Assembly (NCBI GenBank): GCA_017442225.1
Contig: JAFSAR010000014.1
Span: forward strand, 1 to 64,000
DNA: 64,000 nt
DNA from: Clostridia bacterium
Lineage (GTDB): Bacteria > Bacillota > Clostridia > Oscillospirales > Acutalibacteraceae
Direction: 5' to 3'
The translations under genes were made by a program, and so were the position numbers. The notes beneath the pieces are model-generated. The model did not search any database. It worked only from the letters and a program-made list of their open reading frames with translations, and was not told the origin of the DNA. Positions within the stretch are counted from its first letter, which is position 1. Every line of letters begins with the position of its first letter. Positions 34,714-43,880 of the stretch are shown one piece after another.

Positions 34714-35469
34714 ATGATAAACATTTTACTTTCGGGCGCTTGCGGAAAAATGGGAAATGCCGTAGCGCGCTGTGTAGCAGAGGATGAAGACCTTAAAATT
34801 ATTGCGGGCGTCGATAAGGCAGAAATGCTTTGCGACTTCCCTATCTATAAATCCTTTGATGACGTTAAGTCTATTCCCGACGTTATAATTGACTTTTCAC
34901 ACGTTGCGGTGCTTGACAGTCTTATCACGTTTGCTGTAAAAAACAACGTACCTGTTATTCTTGCAACAACAGGCTACAACGCAGAGCAGATTGAAAAAAT
35001 CAAAAATACAGCAAACAAGATCCCCGTATTCTTTACCGCAAACATGTCGCTTGGCGTAAATTTGCTGTGTTCCTTGGCAAAGAGCGCCGCAAAGATTTTG
35101 GGCAGCAACTTTGATGTGGAAATCATTGAAAAGCACCATAATCAAAAGATCGATGCGCCGTCGGGTACCGCTTTAATGCTGGCAAATGCAGTAAACCAAG
35201 TTTTTGACGATAAATATACATACGAGTATGACCGTCACTCAAAACGTCAGAAGCGCACAAAAAGCGAAATTGGTATCCACGCAATACGCGGCGGCACAAT
35301 AGTCGGCGAGCATGACGTAATATTTGCAGGTCACGACGAGGTAATTACCCTATCGCACGCGGCTCAGTCAAAAGAAGTGTTTGCCGCCGGCGCTGTAAAG
35401 GCAGCAAAGTTTATTGTTGGAAAGCCCGTTGGTATGTATGATATGGGAAGCATATTAAATTTAAAGTAA
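34714..35469 (+). CDS. dapB: 4-hydroxy-tetrahydrodipicolinate reductase
   Basis: Reduces the DapA product to tetrahydrodipicolinate. The 251-residue product has the NAD(P) motif SGACGKMG near the start, EKHHNQKIDAPSGTA with catalytic H and K, and the C-terminal GKPVGMYDM. Its ribosome site is weak (GGATGTG), which may depend on coupling with dapA. The operon ends at the terminator at 35504. Confidence 0.97.
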   Translation: MINILLSGACGKMGNAVARCVAEDEDLKIIAGVDKAEMLCDFPIYKSFDDVKSIPDVIIDFSHVAVLDSLITFAVKNNVPVILATTGYNAEQIEKIKNTANKIPVFFTANMSLGVNLLCSLAKSAAKILGSNFDVEIIEKHHNQKIDAPSGTALMLANAVNQVFDDKYTYEYDRHSKRQKRTKSEIGIHAIRGGTIVGEHDVIFAGHDEVITLSHAAQSKEVFAAGAVKAAKFIVGKPVGMYDMGSILNLK

Positions 35470-35470
35470 T

Positions 35471-35499
35471 GCACAATTCAAAATGCACAATACACAATT
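35471..35499. repeat. Short ATGCACAAT-type repeat after dapB
   Basis: Three related units (GCACAATTC, GCACAATAC, CACAATTA) in tandem, the inverse of the ATTGTGCAT units at 28733-28752 and 35611-35620. No coding content and no known function. Confidence 0.4.
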
Positions 35500-35503
35500 A
35501 TAT

Positions 35504-35551
35504 AAGCATAAGCACCTACCAATCACTATAGTAGGTGCTTATGCTTTTTAC
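35504..35551 (+). terminator. Terminator of asd-dapA-dapB
   Basis: A perfect 16-bp stem (35504-35519 with 35531-35546) with an 11-base loop and a T run (CTTTTTA) at the end. Confidence 0.88.
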
Positions 35552-35572
35552 ATAATATTTATCTTTTGAATG

Positions 35573-35599
35573 AAAGCCTCCTCTTTAAGCAGAGGCTTT
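35573..35599 (-). terminator. Terminator of the nusB-tyrS operon
   Basis: AAAGCCTC (35573-35580) pairs with GAGGCTTT (35592-35599), 20 bases beyond the stop of the last gene of the minus-strand operon. The T run is weak, so confidence is moderate. Confidence 0.6.
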
Positions 35600-35618
35600 A
35601 GTGTTAATCAATTGTGCA

Positions 35619-35939
35619 TTATTTTCGGTAGTAGGTATAATACGCTGTGACTGTGTCATAATTACCGCTGACGGTGTTTTGACCTTCAACAGTGACACCG
35701 TCGCCGCTCATCAAAAGATAATACTTCGAGTCGACTACAGGGCAAACGAAAACATCAATAACACCGCAAATGATACGTATTTTATCGTCTACTACGGCTA
35801 TTCTGCCAGCCTTGCCTACAATATCATAGGTAACGGTGCCGTCAGGGTGTGAGTTACGTTTGGTTACATATTTAACCTCTCTACCGTCAAAGGTTTTAAG
35901 CAACTGTTCGTTTTTCGGTTTTTTCTTAAAAAGTCCCAT
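35619..35939 (-). CDS. Conserved-looking hypothetical protein, 106 residues
   Basis: I do not recognise a family. The product starts MGLFKKKPKNEQLLKTFDGR, is basic at the N-terminus, and continues as alternating beta-strand-like stretches (VTYDIVGKAGRIAVVDDKIRIICG, DVFVCPVVDSKYYLLMSGDGVTVEG), ending in aromatic residues. It has no signal peptide or membrane helix. The ATG shares one base with the tyrS stop, so it is probably translated by re-initiation; this and its operon position argue that it is real. A small all-beta fold is a guess. Confidence 0.65.
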   Translation of the reverse strand: MGLFKKKPKNEQLLKTFDGREVKYVTKRNSHPDGTVTYDIVGKAGRIAVVDDKIRIICGVIDVFVCPVVDSKYYLLMSGDGVTVEGQNTVSGNYDTVTAYYTYYRK

Positions 35940-37162
35940 TATTCAACCACAAACTTAATTATAACCTTTTTGCCCTTTTTCACGATAATACCGTCAGCAA
36001 AATCGTCGGGTGTGAAGGACTGTGATGGATTGGTTGCTTTTTCGTCGTTTACAGCAACACCGCCCTGCACAACAAGTCGACGTGCTTCACCGTTTGATGC
36101 CGCCATACCGCCCTTTACCATTACTGATAAAAGACCTATTTTGCCGTCTGTAAAATCATCGACAGTAAGGGTTACCGTAGGCATATTTTCGTGGCTTCCT
36201 ACACCTGCAAACACGGCGCGAGCCGTCTCCTGCGCTTTGTTTGCCTCTTCCTCGCCGTGAACGAGCTTTGTAAGTTCAAAAGCTAAAATCTCTTTAGCAG
36301 TATTTAACTGACTGCCTTCCCAAGAATCCATTTCATCAATCTGCTCAAGCGGCAAGAAGGTAAGCATACGGATGCACTTAAGCACGTCGGCATCGCCTAC
36401 GTTACGCCAATACTGATAGAAATCGTAGGGAGATGTCTTATCGGGGTCAAGCCAAACGGCGCCACCAACGGTTTTGCCCATCTTTTTACCCTCTGAGTTA
36501 AGAAGCAAGGTGATGGTCATAGCGTGAGCGTCTTTGCCTAACTTCTTACGTATAAGCTCGGTACCGCCCAGCATATTAGACCACTGGTCGTCACCGCCGA
36601 ACTGCATATTGCAGCCATATTCGGTAAAGAGATGATAAAAGTCATAAGACTGCATTATCATATAGTTAAATTCAAGGAAAGATAGTCCCTTTTCCATACG
36701 TTGCTCATAGCAACGGGCGCGAAGCATATTATTAACCGAGAAATGCGCGCCAACCTCGCGAAGCATATCAATATAGTTAAGCCCAAGCAACCAATCGGCA
36801 TTGTTTACCATAATCGCTTTATCGTCGCCAAATTCTATAAAACGCTCCATCTGCCGCTTAAAGCAGTCGCAGTTGTGCTGAATTGTTTCGGGTGTCATCA
36901 TAGAGCGCATATCGGTTCTGCCCGAAGGGTCTCCAATATATGCGGTACCGCCGCCTATAAGTACTACAGGACGGTTACCTGCCATCTGCAAACGCTTCAT
37001 AAGGCAAAGCGCCATAAAATGACCAACGTGCAAACTGTCAGCGGTGGGGTCAAAACCTATATAAAAGGTAGCTTTACCGTTGTTTACCATTTCTCTGATT
37101 TCTTTTTCGTCGGTAACCTGCGCTATAAGTCCGCGGGCTACGAGCTCTTCATAAATACCCAT
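35939..37162 (-). CDS. tyrS: Tyrosyl-tRNA synthetase
   Basis: Charges tRNA-Tyr. The 407-residue product has the class I motif SLHVGHFMAL, the tyrosine-binding region with YDFYHL, KKMGKTVGG in place of the more common KMSKS loop, and a C-terminal S4 domain (VQGGVAVNDEKA). The ATG at 37162 has AGGAG upstream and overlaps recN's end closely; the in-frame codon at 37183 would lie in recN. There is no T-box leader because the gene is internal to an operon. Confidence 0.97.
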   Translation of the reverse strand: MGIYEELVARGLIAQVTDEKEIREMVNNGKATFYIGFDPTADSLHVGHFMALCLMKRLQMAGNRPVVLIGGGTAYIGDPSGRTDMRSMMTPETIQHNCDCFKRQMERFIEFGDDKAIMVNNADWLLGLNYIDMLREVGAHFSVNNMLRARCYEQRMEKGLSFLEFNYMIMQSYDFYHLFTEYGCNMQFGGDDQWSNMLGGTELIRKKLGKDAHAMTITLLLNSEGKKMGKTVGGAVWLDPDKTSPYDFYQYWRNVGDADVLKCIRMLTFLPLEQIDEMDSWEGSQLNTAKEILAFELTKLVHGEEEANKAQETARAVFAGVGSHENMPTVTLTVDDFTDGKIGLLSVMVKGGMAASNGEARRLVVQGGVAVNDEKATNPSQSFTPDDFADGIIVKKGKKVIIKFVVE

Positions 37163-37163
37163 T

Positions 37164-38825
37164 TTATTTTTTACTCCTATCAAGCAATTCCTTTGCGGAA
37201 TTGTATAAATTTTCTGTTATATCAGTACCCGACATAATACGGGCAATCTCACGAATACGGTTTTCATAATCGAGCGACGCGACGTTTGTATACGTGCGGT
37301 CGTTTGAGACGCTCTTTTCAATAAGCAGATGATTCTGAGCGTATGCCGCAATCTGCGCTAAGTGTGTGACGCAAATTACCTGACGGTTGTCTGCCACCCC
37401 TTGCAGTTGAAGACCGACTTTGTCTGCCGCTCTGCCGCTGATGCCCGTATCAATCTCGTCGAATATAAGCGTATCAACATCATCCTTGTCGGCAAGCACG
37501 CTTTTTATTGCAAGCATTATACGCGAAAGTTCACCGCCCGAGGCAATTTTGTGTAGCGGTTTAACGTTCTCGCCCGCGTTTGCGCTGATTAAAAACTCTA
37601 CCGCATCACAGCCGTGTTTTGAATACCTGTCTTTATTTACGTTGATTGCAAATTGAACATTCGGCATATCAAGCTGACACAACACTTCACTTACCTGTTT
37701 AGAAAACTGCTCTGCCGCTTTTACACGTGTCTCGGTCAGTTTTTCTCCAAGAGATATAAGCCGCTCGGTAGAGGCATCAAGCTCGTCACTTAGCTCTGCT
37801 ATACGCTTATCCGAGCAAACGATTTTGTCAAGCTCTGCCTTTGACTTTTCTAAGAAGACAAGCATTTTTTGCTCGTCATTGCCGTATTTTAGCATAAGGC
37901 GGTGCAAGGTGTCAAGCCTTTCGCGCAATTTATCGGCATCTAAATCGCGATAGAGGTCGTTATCGGTAAATGCGCGAATTTCGGCTGAAATATCCTGCAG
38001 ATTAGCAAGCGTCTCTGCAAGACGCGCGCCTAAAGCGTAAAAGTCATCATTTTTTGCGCCGTCGATATATTTTTGCGCATTTCTTACAAGCGATACCGCG
38101 CCGTCGGCATTTTCACTGCCGTCAAGACAAAAAGCAGCGTCATTTAAACAAGCTACTGTTTTTTCGTAATTGTCGGCAATAGTTAACTTGCGTTTAATAT
38201 CCGCTAATTCCCCTACGGTGATATTAGCATCTTCAAGTTCCTTAATCTGATACTGTAAAATCTCGGTGCGGCGCAGTTTTTCGCCCTCATCAGTCTCCTG
38301 TGCGTTAAGCTCACGACGAACCGCATTAAAGTGCTTGAATTCGCTATAATATTCCTGCCGCTCTGCCTGATTTTCAGCAATTAGGTCAAGATAGATATAA
38401 TAATTATCGGGGTCAAGCAGTCTCTGATTATCGTGCTGACCGTGAATATTGATAAGATTTTTCGCAATCTCTTTAAGCACGGTGGCAGTCACAGGTCTGC
38501 CGTTAATCTTGATTGAGCCGCCGCCCAAGGTAAGGATTCGGGTTATAAGCAGATTACCGTCACAGTCAAGCTCATAGCCATTGTCTGTAATCAGGCTTTT
38601 TGATACTTCCGACAAATCGCCGAAAACTGCCGATACCACCGCCTTGTCACAGCCTGCTCTTATTAAATCCTTGGAGGTGCGCTCGCCCAGAACAGCATTT
38701 ATTGCGTCTATTATAATAGATTTTCCCGCGCCCGTCTCACCCGTTAACGCGTTAAATCCATCTTCAAAATCAATATCGGTTTTTTCAATTACCGCGATAT
38801 TTTCGATATGCAAAGATTTTATCAT
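37164..38825 (-). CDS. recN: DNA repair protein RecN
   Basis: RecN is an SMC-like ATPase recruited early to double-strand breaks. The 553 residues have Walker A GETGAGKSIII at about 30-40, long coiled-coil arms in the middle (about 160-370), the signature KIASGGELSRIMLAIK and Walker B DTLIFDEIDTGISG. Length is normal. It follows argR, as in B. subtilis. Confidence 0.98.
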   Translation of the reverse strand: MIKSLHIENIAVIEKTDIDFEDGFNALTGETGAGKSIIIDAINAVLGERTSKDLIRAGCDKAVVSAVFGDLSEVSKSLITDNGYELDCDGNLLITRILTLGGGSIKINGRPVTATVLKEIAKNLINIHGQHDNQRLLDPDNYYIYLDLIAENQAERQEYYSEFKHFNAVRRELNAQETDEGEKLRRTEILQYQIKELEDANITVGELADIKRKLTIADNYEKTVACLNDAAFCLDGSENADGAVSLVRNAQKYIDGAKNDDFYALGARLAETLANLQDISAEIRAFTDNDLYRDLDADKLRERLDTLHRLMLKYGNDEQKMLVFLEKSKAELDKIVCSDKRIAELSDELDASTERLISLGEKLTETRVKAAEQFSKQVSEVLCQLDMPNVQFAINVNKDRYSKHGCDAVEFLISANAGENVKPLHKIASGGELSRIMLAIKSVLADKDDVDTLIFDEIDTGISGRAADKVGLQLQGVADNRQVICVTHLAQIAAYAQNHLLIEKSVSNDRTYTNVASLDYENRIREIARIMSGTDITENLYNSAKELLDRSKK

Positions 38826-38835
38826 ATTAAATCCC

Positions 38836-39288
38836 TTACATCATTTTTTTTAGTTCGTTTGTAAGCATTCCTGCCTGCGCTTCACTGCGGGTTACTATAA
38901 AAATTGTATCGTCGCCCGCTATCGTGCCAAGCATCATATCGTTATACATAGCGTCAAGCGCCACGCAAACGCTTGATGCCATACCCGCCATACACTTGAT
39001 AACAATATCGTTAAGCGCGTAGTCAACACTTGTGGCATAACGTGAAAAGATTTCACGAAAATGCGCAAAGGATTGCTTATCGGTATCACGCAGCTCACTG
39101 CTTACGTAACGGTAATTTCCTGACGCGTCGTGACCTTTTATAAGACGAAGCTCTTTTATATCGCGGGATACAGTAGACTGCGTTACCTTAAAGCCTGCCG
39201 CAAGCAACAGATTTTGTATATCGTCTTGTGTAAGAACTATGTTATTGGCAATTATTTCAAGAATTTTTTGCTGTCTTTTTCTTTTCAT
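38836..39288 (-). CDS. argR: Arginine repressor ArgR/AhrC
   Basis: The 150-residue protein has a winged-helix N-terminal half (GFKVTQSTVSRDIKELRLIK) and a C-terminal hexamerisation and arginine-binding half ending in GTIAGDDTIFIVTRSEAQA, with the GDDT arginine motif. It controls arginine genes when arginine is bound. The argR-recN pair is conserved across Firmicutes. I see no clear ARG-box pair in the window. Confidence 0.96.
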   Translation of the reverse strand: MKRKRQQKILEIIANNIVLTQDDIQNLLLAAGFKVTQSTVSRDIKELRLIKGHDASGNYRYVSSELRDTDKQSFAHFREIFSRYATSVDYALNDIVIKCMAGMASSVCVALDAMYNDMMLGTIAGDDTIFIVTRSEAQAGMLTNELKKMM

Positions 39289-39290
39289 TT

Positions 39291-40142
39291 TTATTTACTG
39301 CTCCTTGCGTCACGGAATTTAAGGGATAGCGTTTTATAAAAAGATCGGTCATTTATGCGCACAAGCTTTACCGCATTTTTTGATCGTGTAATATAAATTT
39401 CGGTAAAGGGCTTAATGTTTGTAACCTTTCGTCCGTCAACCGATAAACAAATGTCGGTCCTTTTTTTAGAATATGCCTTTAATTTTACTTGCTTTTCGCC
39501 GTCAATTAAAATCGGTTTTGCCGCCAATGAATGCGAGCAAATAGGCGTAAGACATACACACTTCATCGTCGGGTCAATAACGGGCCCCCCCGCCGACATA
39601 GAATACGCGGTAGAGCCCGTAGGCGTTGCTGCGATAAGACCGTCGGCATGATAGGTTATAACGTCTCCGCCGTCTACAGAAGCGGTGACGTCGATTATTC
39701 TTGAGAGGTATCCGCTACTGATTACCGCATCGTTAAGCGCCTCATATTCACCGATAACGTTGCCGTTTTCTTTTACGGTAATATTTAGCATCATACGTTC
39801 TTCAATGGTGTATTCCCCTGTTTTTAACTTTGAAAGCAGATTGTATTCGTTTTGTTCAATATTGGCAAGATACCCTACTCTGCCTGCATTTATGCCGAGC
39901 ACCGCCTTACCGTCATGCGCGGCGCGCTTTGCAAAGCGGATAATTGTTCCATCACCGCCAATTGTGATAATAACGTCGGCAATTTTATAGAGTTCGTCCT
40001 GAGGGGCGTGTTCATAGCCCGCGCAACAAATATCGTCGGGTAAATAGGCGGTAATACCGCACTCTTTAAAAAACTCAGCCATTTTCTCAACCGTTTCGGA
40101 TGAGCCGCGTTTATCAAGATTTGGAATAACAGCTACTATCAT
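39291..40142 (-). CDS. nadK: NAD kinase
   Basis: Phosphorylates NAD to NADP. The 283-residue product has the GGDGT motif in ITIGGDGTIIRFAK, ALNDAVISSG, and TPTGSTAYSMSAGGPVIDP with the second nucleotide-binding loop. Its ATG shares one base with the tlyA stop (TAATG). It sits between tlyA and argR, a common clostridial order. Confidence 0.97.
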   Translation of the reverse strand: MIVAVIPNLDKRGSSETVEKMAEFFKECGITAYLPDDICCAGYEHAPQDELYKIADVIITIGGDGTIIRFAKRAAHDGKAVLGINAGRVGYLANIEQNEYNLLSKLKTGEYTIEERMMLNITVKENGNVIGEYEALNDAVISSGYLSRIIDVTASVDGGDVITYHADGLIAATPTGSTAYSMSAGGPVIDPTMKCVCLTPICSHSLAAKPILIDGEKQVKLKAYSKKRTDICLSVDGRKVTNIKPFTEIYITRSKNAVKLVRINDRSFYKTLSLKFRDARSSK

Positions 40143-40951
40143 TACACACCCTCCTTTAAAGCGCTGTAGGATGCTTCAACCACCGTAGTTGCATCATAAT
40201 CGGCAACCGAGGGGTTATCATCCTTTTGAATATAGCACAGATATTCTATATTGCCTTCTGGACCCTTAATAGGCGAAAAATCGAGTCCTAAAAGCGAAAA
40301 ATTGTTTTCTTTGATTATATTGATAATTTTTTCAATTACGGCTATATGTACCGCCTTGTCGCGTACAACGCCTTTTTTACCAACGTTTTCTTTCCCCGCC
40401 TCAAACTGCGGTTTTATAAGACAAACAGCTTTACCGCCATCCTTTAAGAGCGTTCTCATAACGGGAATTATAAGTGACAGCGATATAAACGAAACGTCAA
40501 CCGAAGCAAAATCCAATTCGTCGGGAACCTGCTCGCGCGTTACATATCGAAAATTAGTACGTTCAAGGTTTATAACACGCTTGTCGGTACGAAGCTTCCA
40601 CGCAAGCTGACCGTAACCTACGTCAATAGAATAAACCTTTTTAGCACCGTTTTGCAGCATACAGTCGGTAAAACCGCCCGTTGAGGCGCCTATGTCCGCG
40701 CAGATAAAACCGTCAAGAGCGAGTTCAAAGCTTTTCATTGCCTTTTCAAGCTTAAGACCTCCTCGACTTACGTATTTAAGCGTTTCGCCACGTACCTCTA
40801 TTATATCGTCGGGTTTAATATTTACGCCCGCTTTATCGGATTTCTGATTGTTTACATAAACAATACCCGACATTATAATTGCCTTGGCTTTTTCACGGCT
40901 TTCTGCAAAGCCGCGGCTTACCAGCGCGCAATCTAATCTTTCTTTTTCCAT
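40142..40951 (-). CDS. tlyA: TlyA family rRNA 2'-O-methyltransferase
   Basis: The 269-residue protein has an N-terminal S4 RNA-binding domain (MEKERLDCALVSRGFAESRE) and a Rossmann domain with ADIGASTGGFTDCML for SAM and the K-D-K-like catalytic residues (FASVDVSFISL, LIKPQFEAG). TlyA methylates cytidines in 16S and/or 23S rRNA; some members are called haemolysins by history. It shares a base with the dxs stop. Confidence 0.94.
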   Translation of the reverse strand: MEKERLDCALVSRGFAESREKAKAIIMSGIVYVNNQKSDKAGVNIKPDDIIEVRGETLKYVSRGGLKLEKAMKSFELALDGFICADIGASTGGFTDCMLQNGAKKVYSIDVGYGQLAWKLRTDKRVINLERTNFRYVTREQVPDELDFASVDVSFISLSLIIPVMRTLLKDGGKAVCLIKPQFEAGKENVGKKGVVRDKAVHIAVIEKIINIIKENNFSLLGLDFSPIKGPEGNIEYLCYIQKDDNPSVADYDATTVVEASYSALKEGV

Positions 40952-42777
40952 TATTTACCTACTATTTCTATCATTGACTCAGTGTCAAGTTTATATTTTT
41001 TAAGCGCTGACGGTATTGTAGAAGCTCCCACAAATTCGTTACCGATAGCATAAATGTTATATTTGCCGCTGTAACCTCTTTGCAAAAGTCGGCTACCGAT
41101 ATGCTCGCCTATACCGCCCGAGAGGATCCCCTCTTCAAAGAAATAAATTTCTTTGTAATTTATCAAATATTCAACAACTTTTTCTTCAATTGGATATATC
41201 TTGTTTAACTTTATAATATCGACGTTATCAAGCGATTTTTGAGCCTCAACGGCAAAGTTAAAAATTCTGCCATAGGTTACAATTGCCTTTTCGCCGCTAT
41301 TATCAAGAACGGTATAATCTCCGCCGATTTCACCGTCAAAGTTATTATTTTCTACCCCTCGGGGATAGCGGATAACGCTTAGTTCTTTTTTATCGGCAGT
41401 ATCAGCAATCAGATTTTTAAGTTCCCTGTAATAACAGGGTGAATAGATATTTACGTTTGGTATGGTCGACAAGTATGCCACATCAAAAACGCCCTGATGG
41501 CTTTCTCCATCATCGCCTACAATACCCGCGCGGTCAACGAGTAATTTTATCGGCACGTTTGCGATTGCCGCATCATGAAGTACCTGATCATATCCACGCT
41601 GTAAAAACGTAGAATAAACTGCAAAATACGGTATCATACCGCCTGAGACGAGCCCCGCCGCAAAGGTTACAGCGTGTTGTTCGGCGATGCCAACGTCAAA
41701 AAATCTTGACCTGTATTTTTCCGCAAAATCAGAAAGTCCCGTACCCTCAGTCATAGCGGCAGTAATTGCACAGACCTTTTTGTTATTCGCCGCAAGCTCG
41801 CACAAAGCCTCGCCCGCAACGTCAGAATAGGTTTTACATTTTGATACATCTTTGCCCTTGCCAATATCAAATGAGGATACGCCGTGATAATCCTTTGGCT
41901 GATTTTCGGCGTAGGAATATCCCTTACCCTTGGTTGTCACAACATGCACAAGAGTAGGTTGGTTATAACTTTTTGCAATGGTAAAAAGTCTTTCCATAGC
42001 CTCGGTATCGTGACCGTCAACGGGTCCTAAATAATTAAATCCAAGACTTGTGAATATATTATTTTTGTAAACAAGACTTTTGAAAGCCTCTTTAACAGAA
42101 AAAACAAAATTGTGAATGGGTTTGCCGATAAGCGGCAACTTTAAAAGCAAGGTGCTTACCGCAAATTTCATTTTGTGATAGCCCTTGCGGTTGCGCATTT
42201 TTGTAAAAGCACGCGGCATTGCACCGACGTTTCGCGAAATAGACATTTTGTTATCGTTGAGTACCACGATAAAATTACCTTTTTTAGCGCCCGCGTTGTT
42301 AAGCGCCTCATAAGCCATACCGCCCGTCATTGCGCCATCGCCGATAACGGCTATCGCGGTTCCACCCTCACCCGACAATACTTTTGCCTTATATATGCCG
42401 TACGCCGCCGAAATTGAATTACTGCTGTGTCCCGTTACAAATGGGTCGTGTACGCTCTCCTGAGGACGCATAAAACCTGATATACCGCCCTCTTTACGCA
42501 GAGTAGCAAAGCGATGGAGTCTGCCTGTTAAAAGCTTGTGAGCGTAAGACTGATGCCCAACGTCAAAAATTATAGCGTCGTGTGGTGAAGAAAATACCCT
42601 GTGCAAAGCGACCGTCAACTCAACAGCGCCGAGGCTTGACGCCAGATGACCGCCGTTTTTTGAAACAACGTCAATTATTTCGCCGCGTATTTCATTACAC
42701 AGCAAATCAATCTCACACTTATTCAATTTTTTAACGTCTTCGGGAGATTTTATATTATTTAAAATTTTGTGTTCCAA
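40951..42777 (-). CDS. dxs: 1-deoxy-D-xylulose-5-phosphate synthase
   Basis: First enzyme of the MEP isoprenoid pathway, a thiamine-diphosphate transketolase-type enzyme. The 608 residues have GHQSYAHKLLTGR, VIGDGAMTGGMAYEALNNAG with the ThDP motif, the FDVGIAEQHAV glutamate motif and LVDRAGIVGDDGESHQG. Length is near the usual 620. With ispA next door it supplies prenyl diphosphates for cell-wall carriers. Confidence 0.98.
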   Translation of the reverse strand: MEHKILNNIKSPEDVKKLNKCEIDLLCNEIRGEIIDVVSKNGGHLASSLGAVELTVALHRVFSSPHDAIIFDVGHQSYAHKLLTGRLHRFATLRKEGGISGFMRPQESVHDPFVTGHSSNSISAAYGIYKAKVLSGEGGTAIAVIGDGAMTGGMAYEALNNAGAKKGNFIVVLNDNKMSISRNVGAMPRAFTKMRNRKGYHKMKFAVSTLLLKLPLIGKPIHNFVFSVKEAFKSLVYKNNIFTSLGFNYLGPVDGHDTEAMERLFTIAKSYNQPTLVHVVTTKGKGYSYAENQPKDYHGVSSFDIGKGKDVSKCKTYSDVAGEALCELAANNKKVCAITAAMTEGTGLSDFAEKYRSRFFDVGIAEQHAVTFAAGLVSGGMIPYFAVYSTFLQRGYDQVLHDAAIANVPIKLLVDRAGIVGDDGESHQGVFDVAYLSTIPNVNIYSPCYYRELKNLIADTADKKELSVIRYPRGVENNNFDGEIGGDYTVLDNSGEKAIVTYGRIFNFAVEAQKSLDNVDIIKLNKIYPIEEKVVEYLINYKEIYFFEEGILSGGIGEHIGSRLLQRGYSGKYNIYAIGNEFVGASTIPSALKKYKLDTESMIEIVGK

Positions 42778-42791
42778 AATTCAAACATCCT

Positions 42792-43667
42792 TTAATAGTT
42801 GCGTTCAAGTAGGTATGCGGCTAACTCTTTAAGATTTGTAGTGTCGCCGTCGAAATGCTCTAAACACTCGTATGCTTCATCGGTATATTTTTTTGCAAGC
42901 TCGCGGCAGTATTCCACACCAAGTCTTACAACAATGGTATCTTTATCATTCTTTTCGTCGCTACCAACAGGCTTGCCAAGTATTTTTGCGTCACCCTGAC
43001 AGTCCAGAATATCGTCGATTATCTGAAAAGCAACGCCTAATTTCTCCCCAAATTTTTCTGCTATGCTAACAAGCTCATCCTCTACGCCCGCAAGAATACA
43101 ACCGATAGCGCACGCGGTTTTAAGCAACGCGCCTGTTTTGAGTCGATACATATCAAAAAGCACGCTGTCATCAGCATCTTCATCCAGCGACATATCAATC
43201 ATCTGACCGCCGATCATACCCGAAACTCCTGCAGATGCTGACAAATGCGCAAGCGCTTTTACCACACGTTCTGACGGTATGCCCATTGTTTTTGCCGCTA
43301 CAGAAAAAGCCTCGGTAAGCAGAGCGTCACCGCAAAGAAGCGCCGTACTCTCGCCAAACGCCTTATGGCAAGAGGGTTTCCCACGACGAAAATCGTCATT
43401 ATCCATACACGGCAAATCGTCGTGAACGAGTGAATACGAGTGTATCATTTCGAGCGCGCAGGCAAAATTGTAAGCGCAATCATCATTACCTCCGCAGAGC
43501 TTATAAAACTCTAACATCAGCACAGGTCTTATACGCTTGCCACCGTTTAAAACAGAATAATGGCACGCGCGCAAAACCTTGTCATAAAGCTGACCGCTTT
43601 CAGATAGTATAATATCCAGACGTGAATCAAGACGCGCCTGATATTCTTTAATTAGTGATTCAACCAT
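42792..43667 (-). CDS. ispA: Farnesyl/geranyl diphosphate synthase
   Basis: The 291-residue protein is a trans-prenyl synthase with the first aspartate-rich motif DDLPCMDNDDFRRGKPSCH and the second DDILD. Chain length is probably C15, from family and neighbours. The ATG at 43667 overlaps the xseB stop by 8 bases, with GAGGAG 10 bases before it; a GTG three codons earlier is almost touching that site. Confidence 0.96.
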   Translation of the reverse strand: MVESLIKEYQARLDSRLDIILSESGQLYDKVLRACHYSVLNGGKRIRPVLMLEFYKLCGGNDDCAYNFACALEMIHSYSLVHDDLPCMDNDDFRRGKPSCHKAFGESTALLCGDALLTEAFSVAAKTMGIPSERVVKALAHLSASAGVSGMIGGQMIDMSLDEDADDSVLFDMYRLKTGALLKTACAIGCILAGVEDELVSIAEKFGEKLGVAFQIIDDILDCQGDAKILGKPVGSDEKNDKDTIVVRLGVEYCRELAKKYTDEAYECLEHFDGDTTNLKELAAYLLERNY

Positions 43668-43875
43668 TATTATCACGCTCCTCTTCCGCCTCAGTCAGCG
43701 CCACAATTTTTTGCTTTGCCGACTCAAGATACCCAGAGCAATCCTTTGAAAGCATTACGCCCTTTTCAAAAAGAGCGATTGACTCATCAAGAGATATCTG
43801 CTCATTTTCCAGACTGTTCGCTATTTTTTCTAACTCTTTTATTGACTTTTCAAAATCAAAATCCTTTGAAACCAT
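43660..43875 (-). CDS. xseB: Exodeoxyribonuclease VII small subunit
   Basis: The 71-residue helical protein has the XseB signature FEKSIKELEKIANSLENEQI and LDESIALFEKGV. It binds the long helix of XseA. xseA lies 5 bases upstream in the operon and ispA overlaps its end. Confidence 0.96.
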   Translation of the reverse strand: MVSKDFDFEKSIKELEKIANSLENEQISLDESIALFEKGVMLSKDCSGYLESAKQKIVALTEAEEERDNNG

Positions 43876-43880
43876 AAAAC

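Noticed and set aside
37160-37200. T-box leader for tyrS
   Set aside because: tyrS is directly downstream of recN within the operon, with no room for a T-box.
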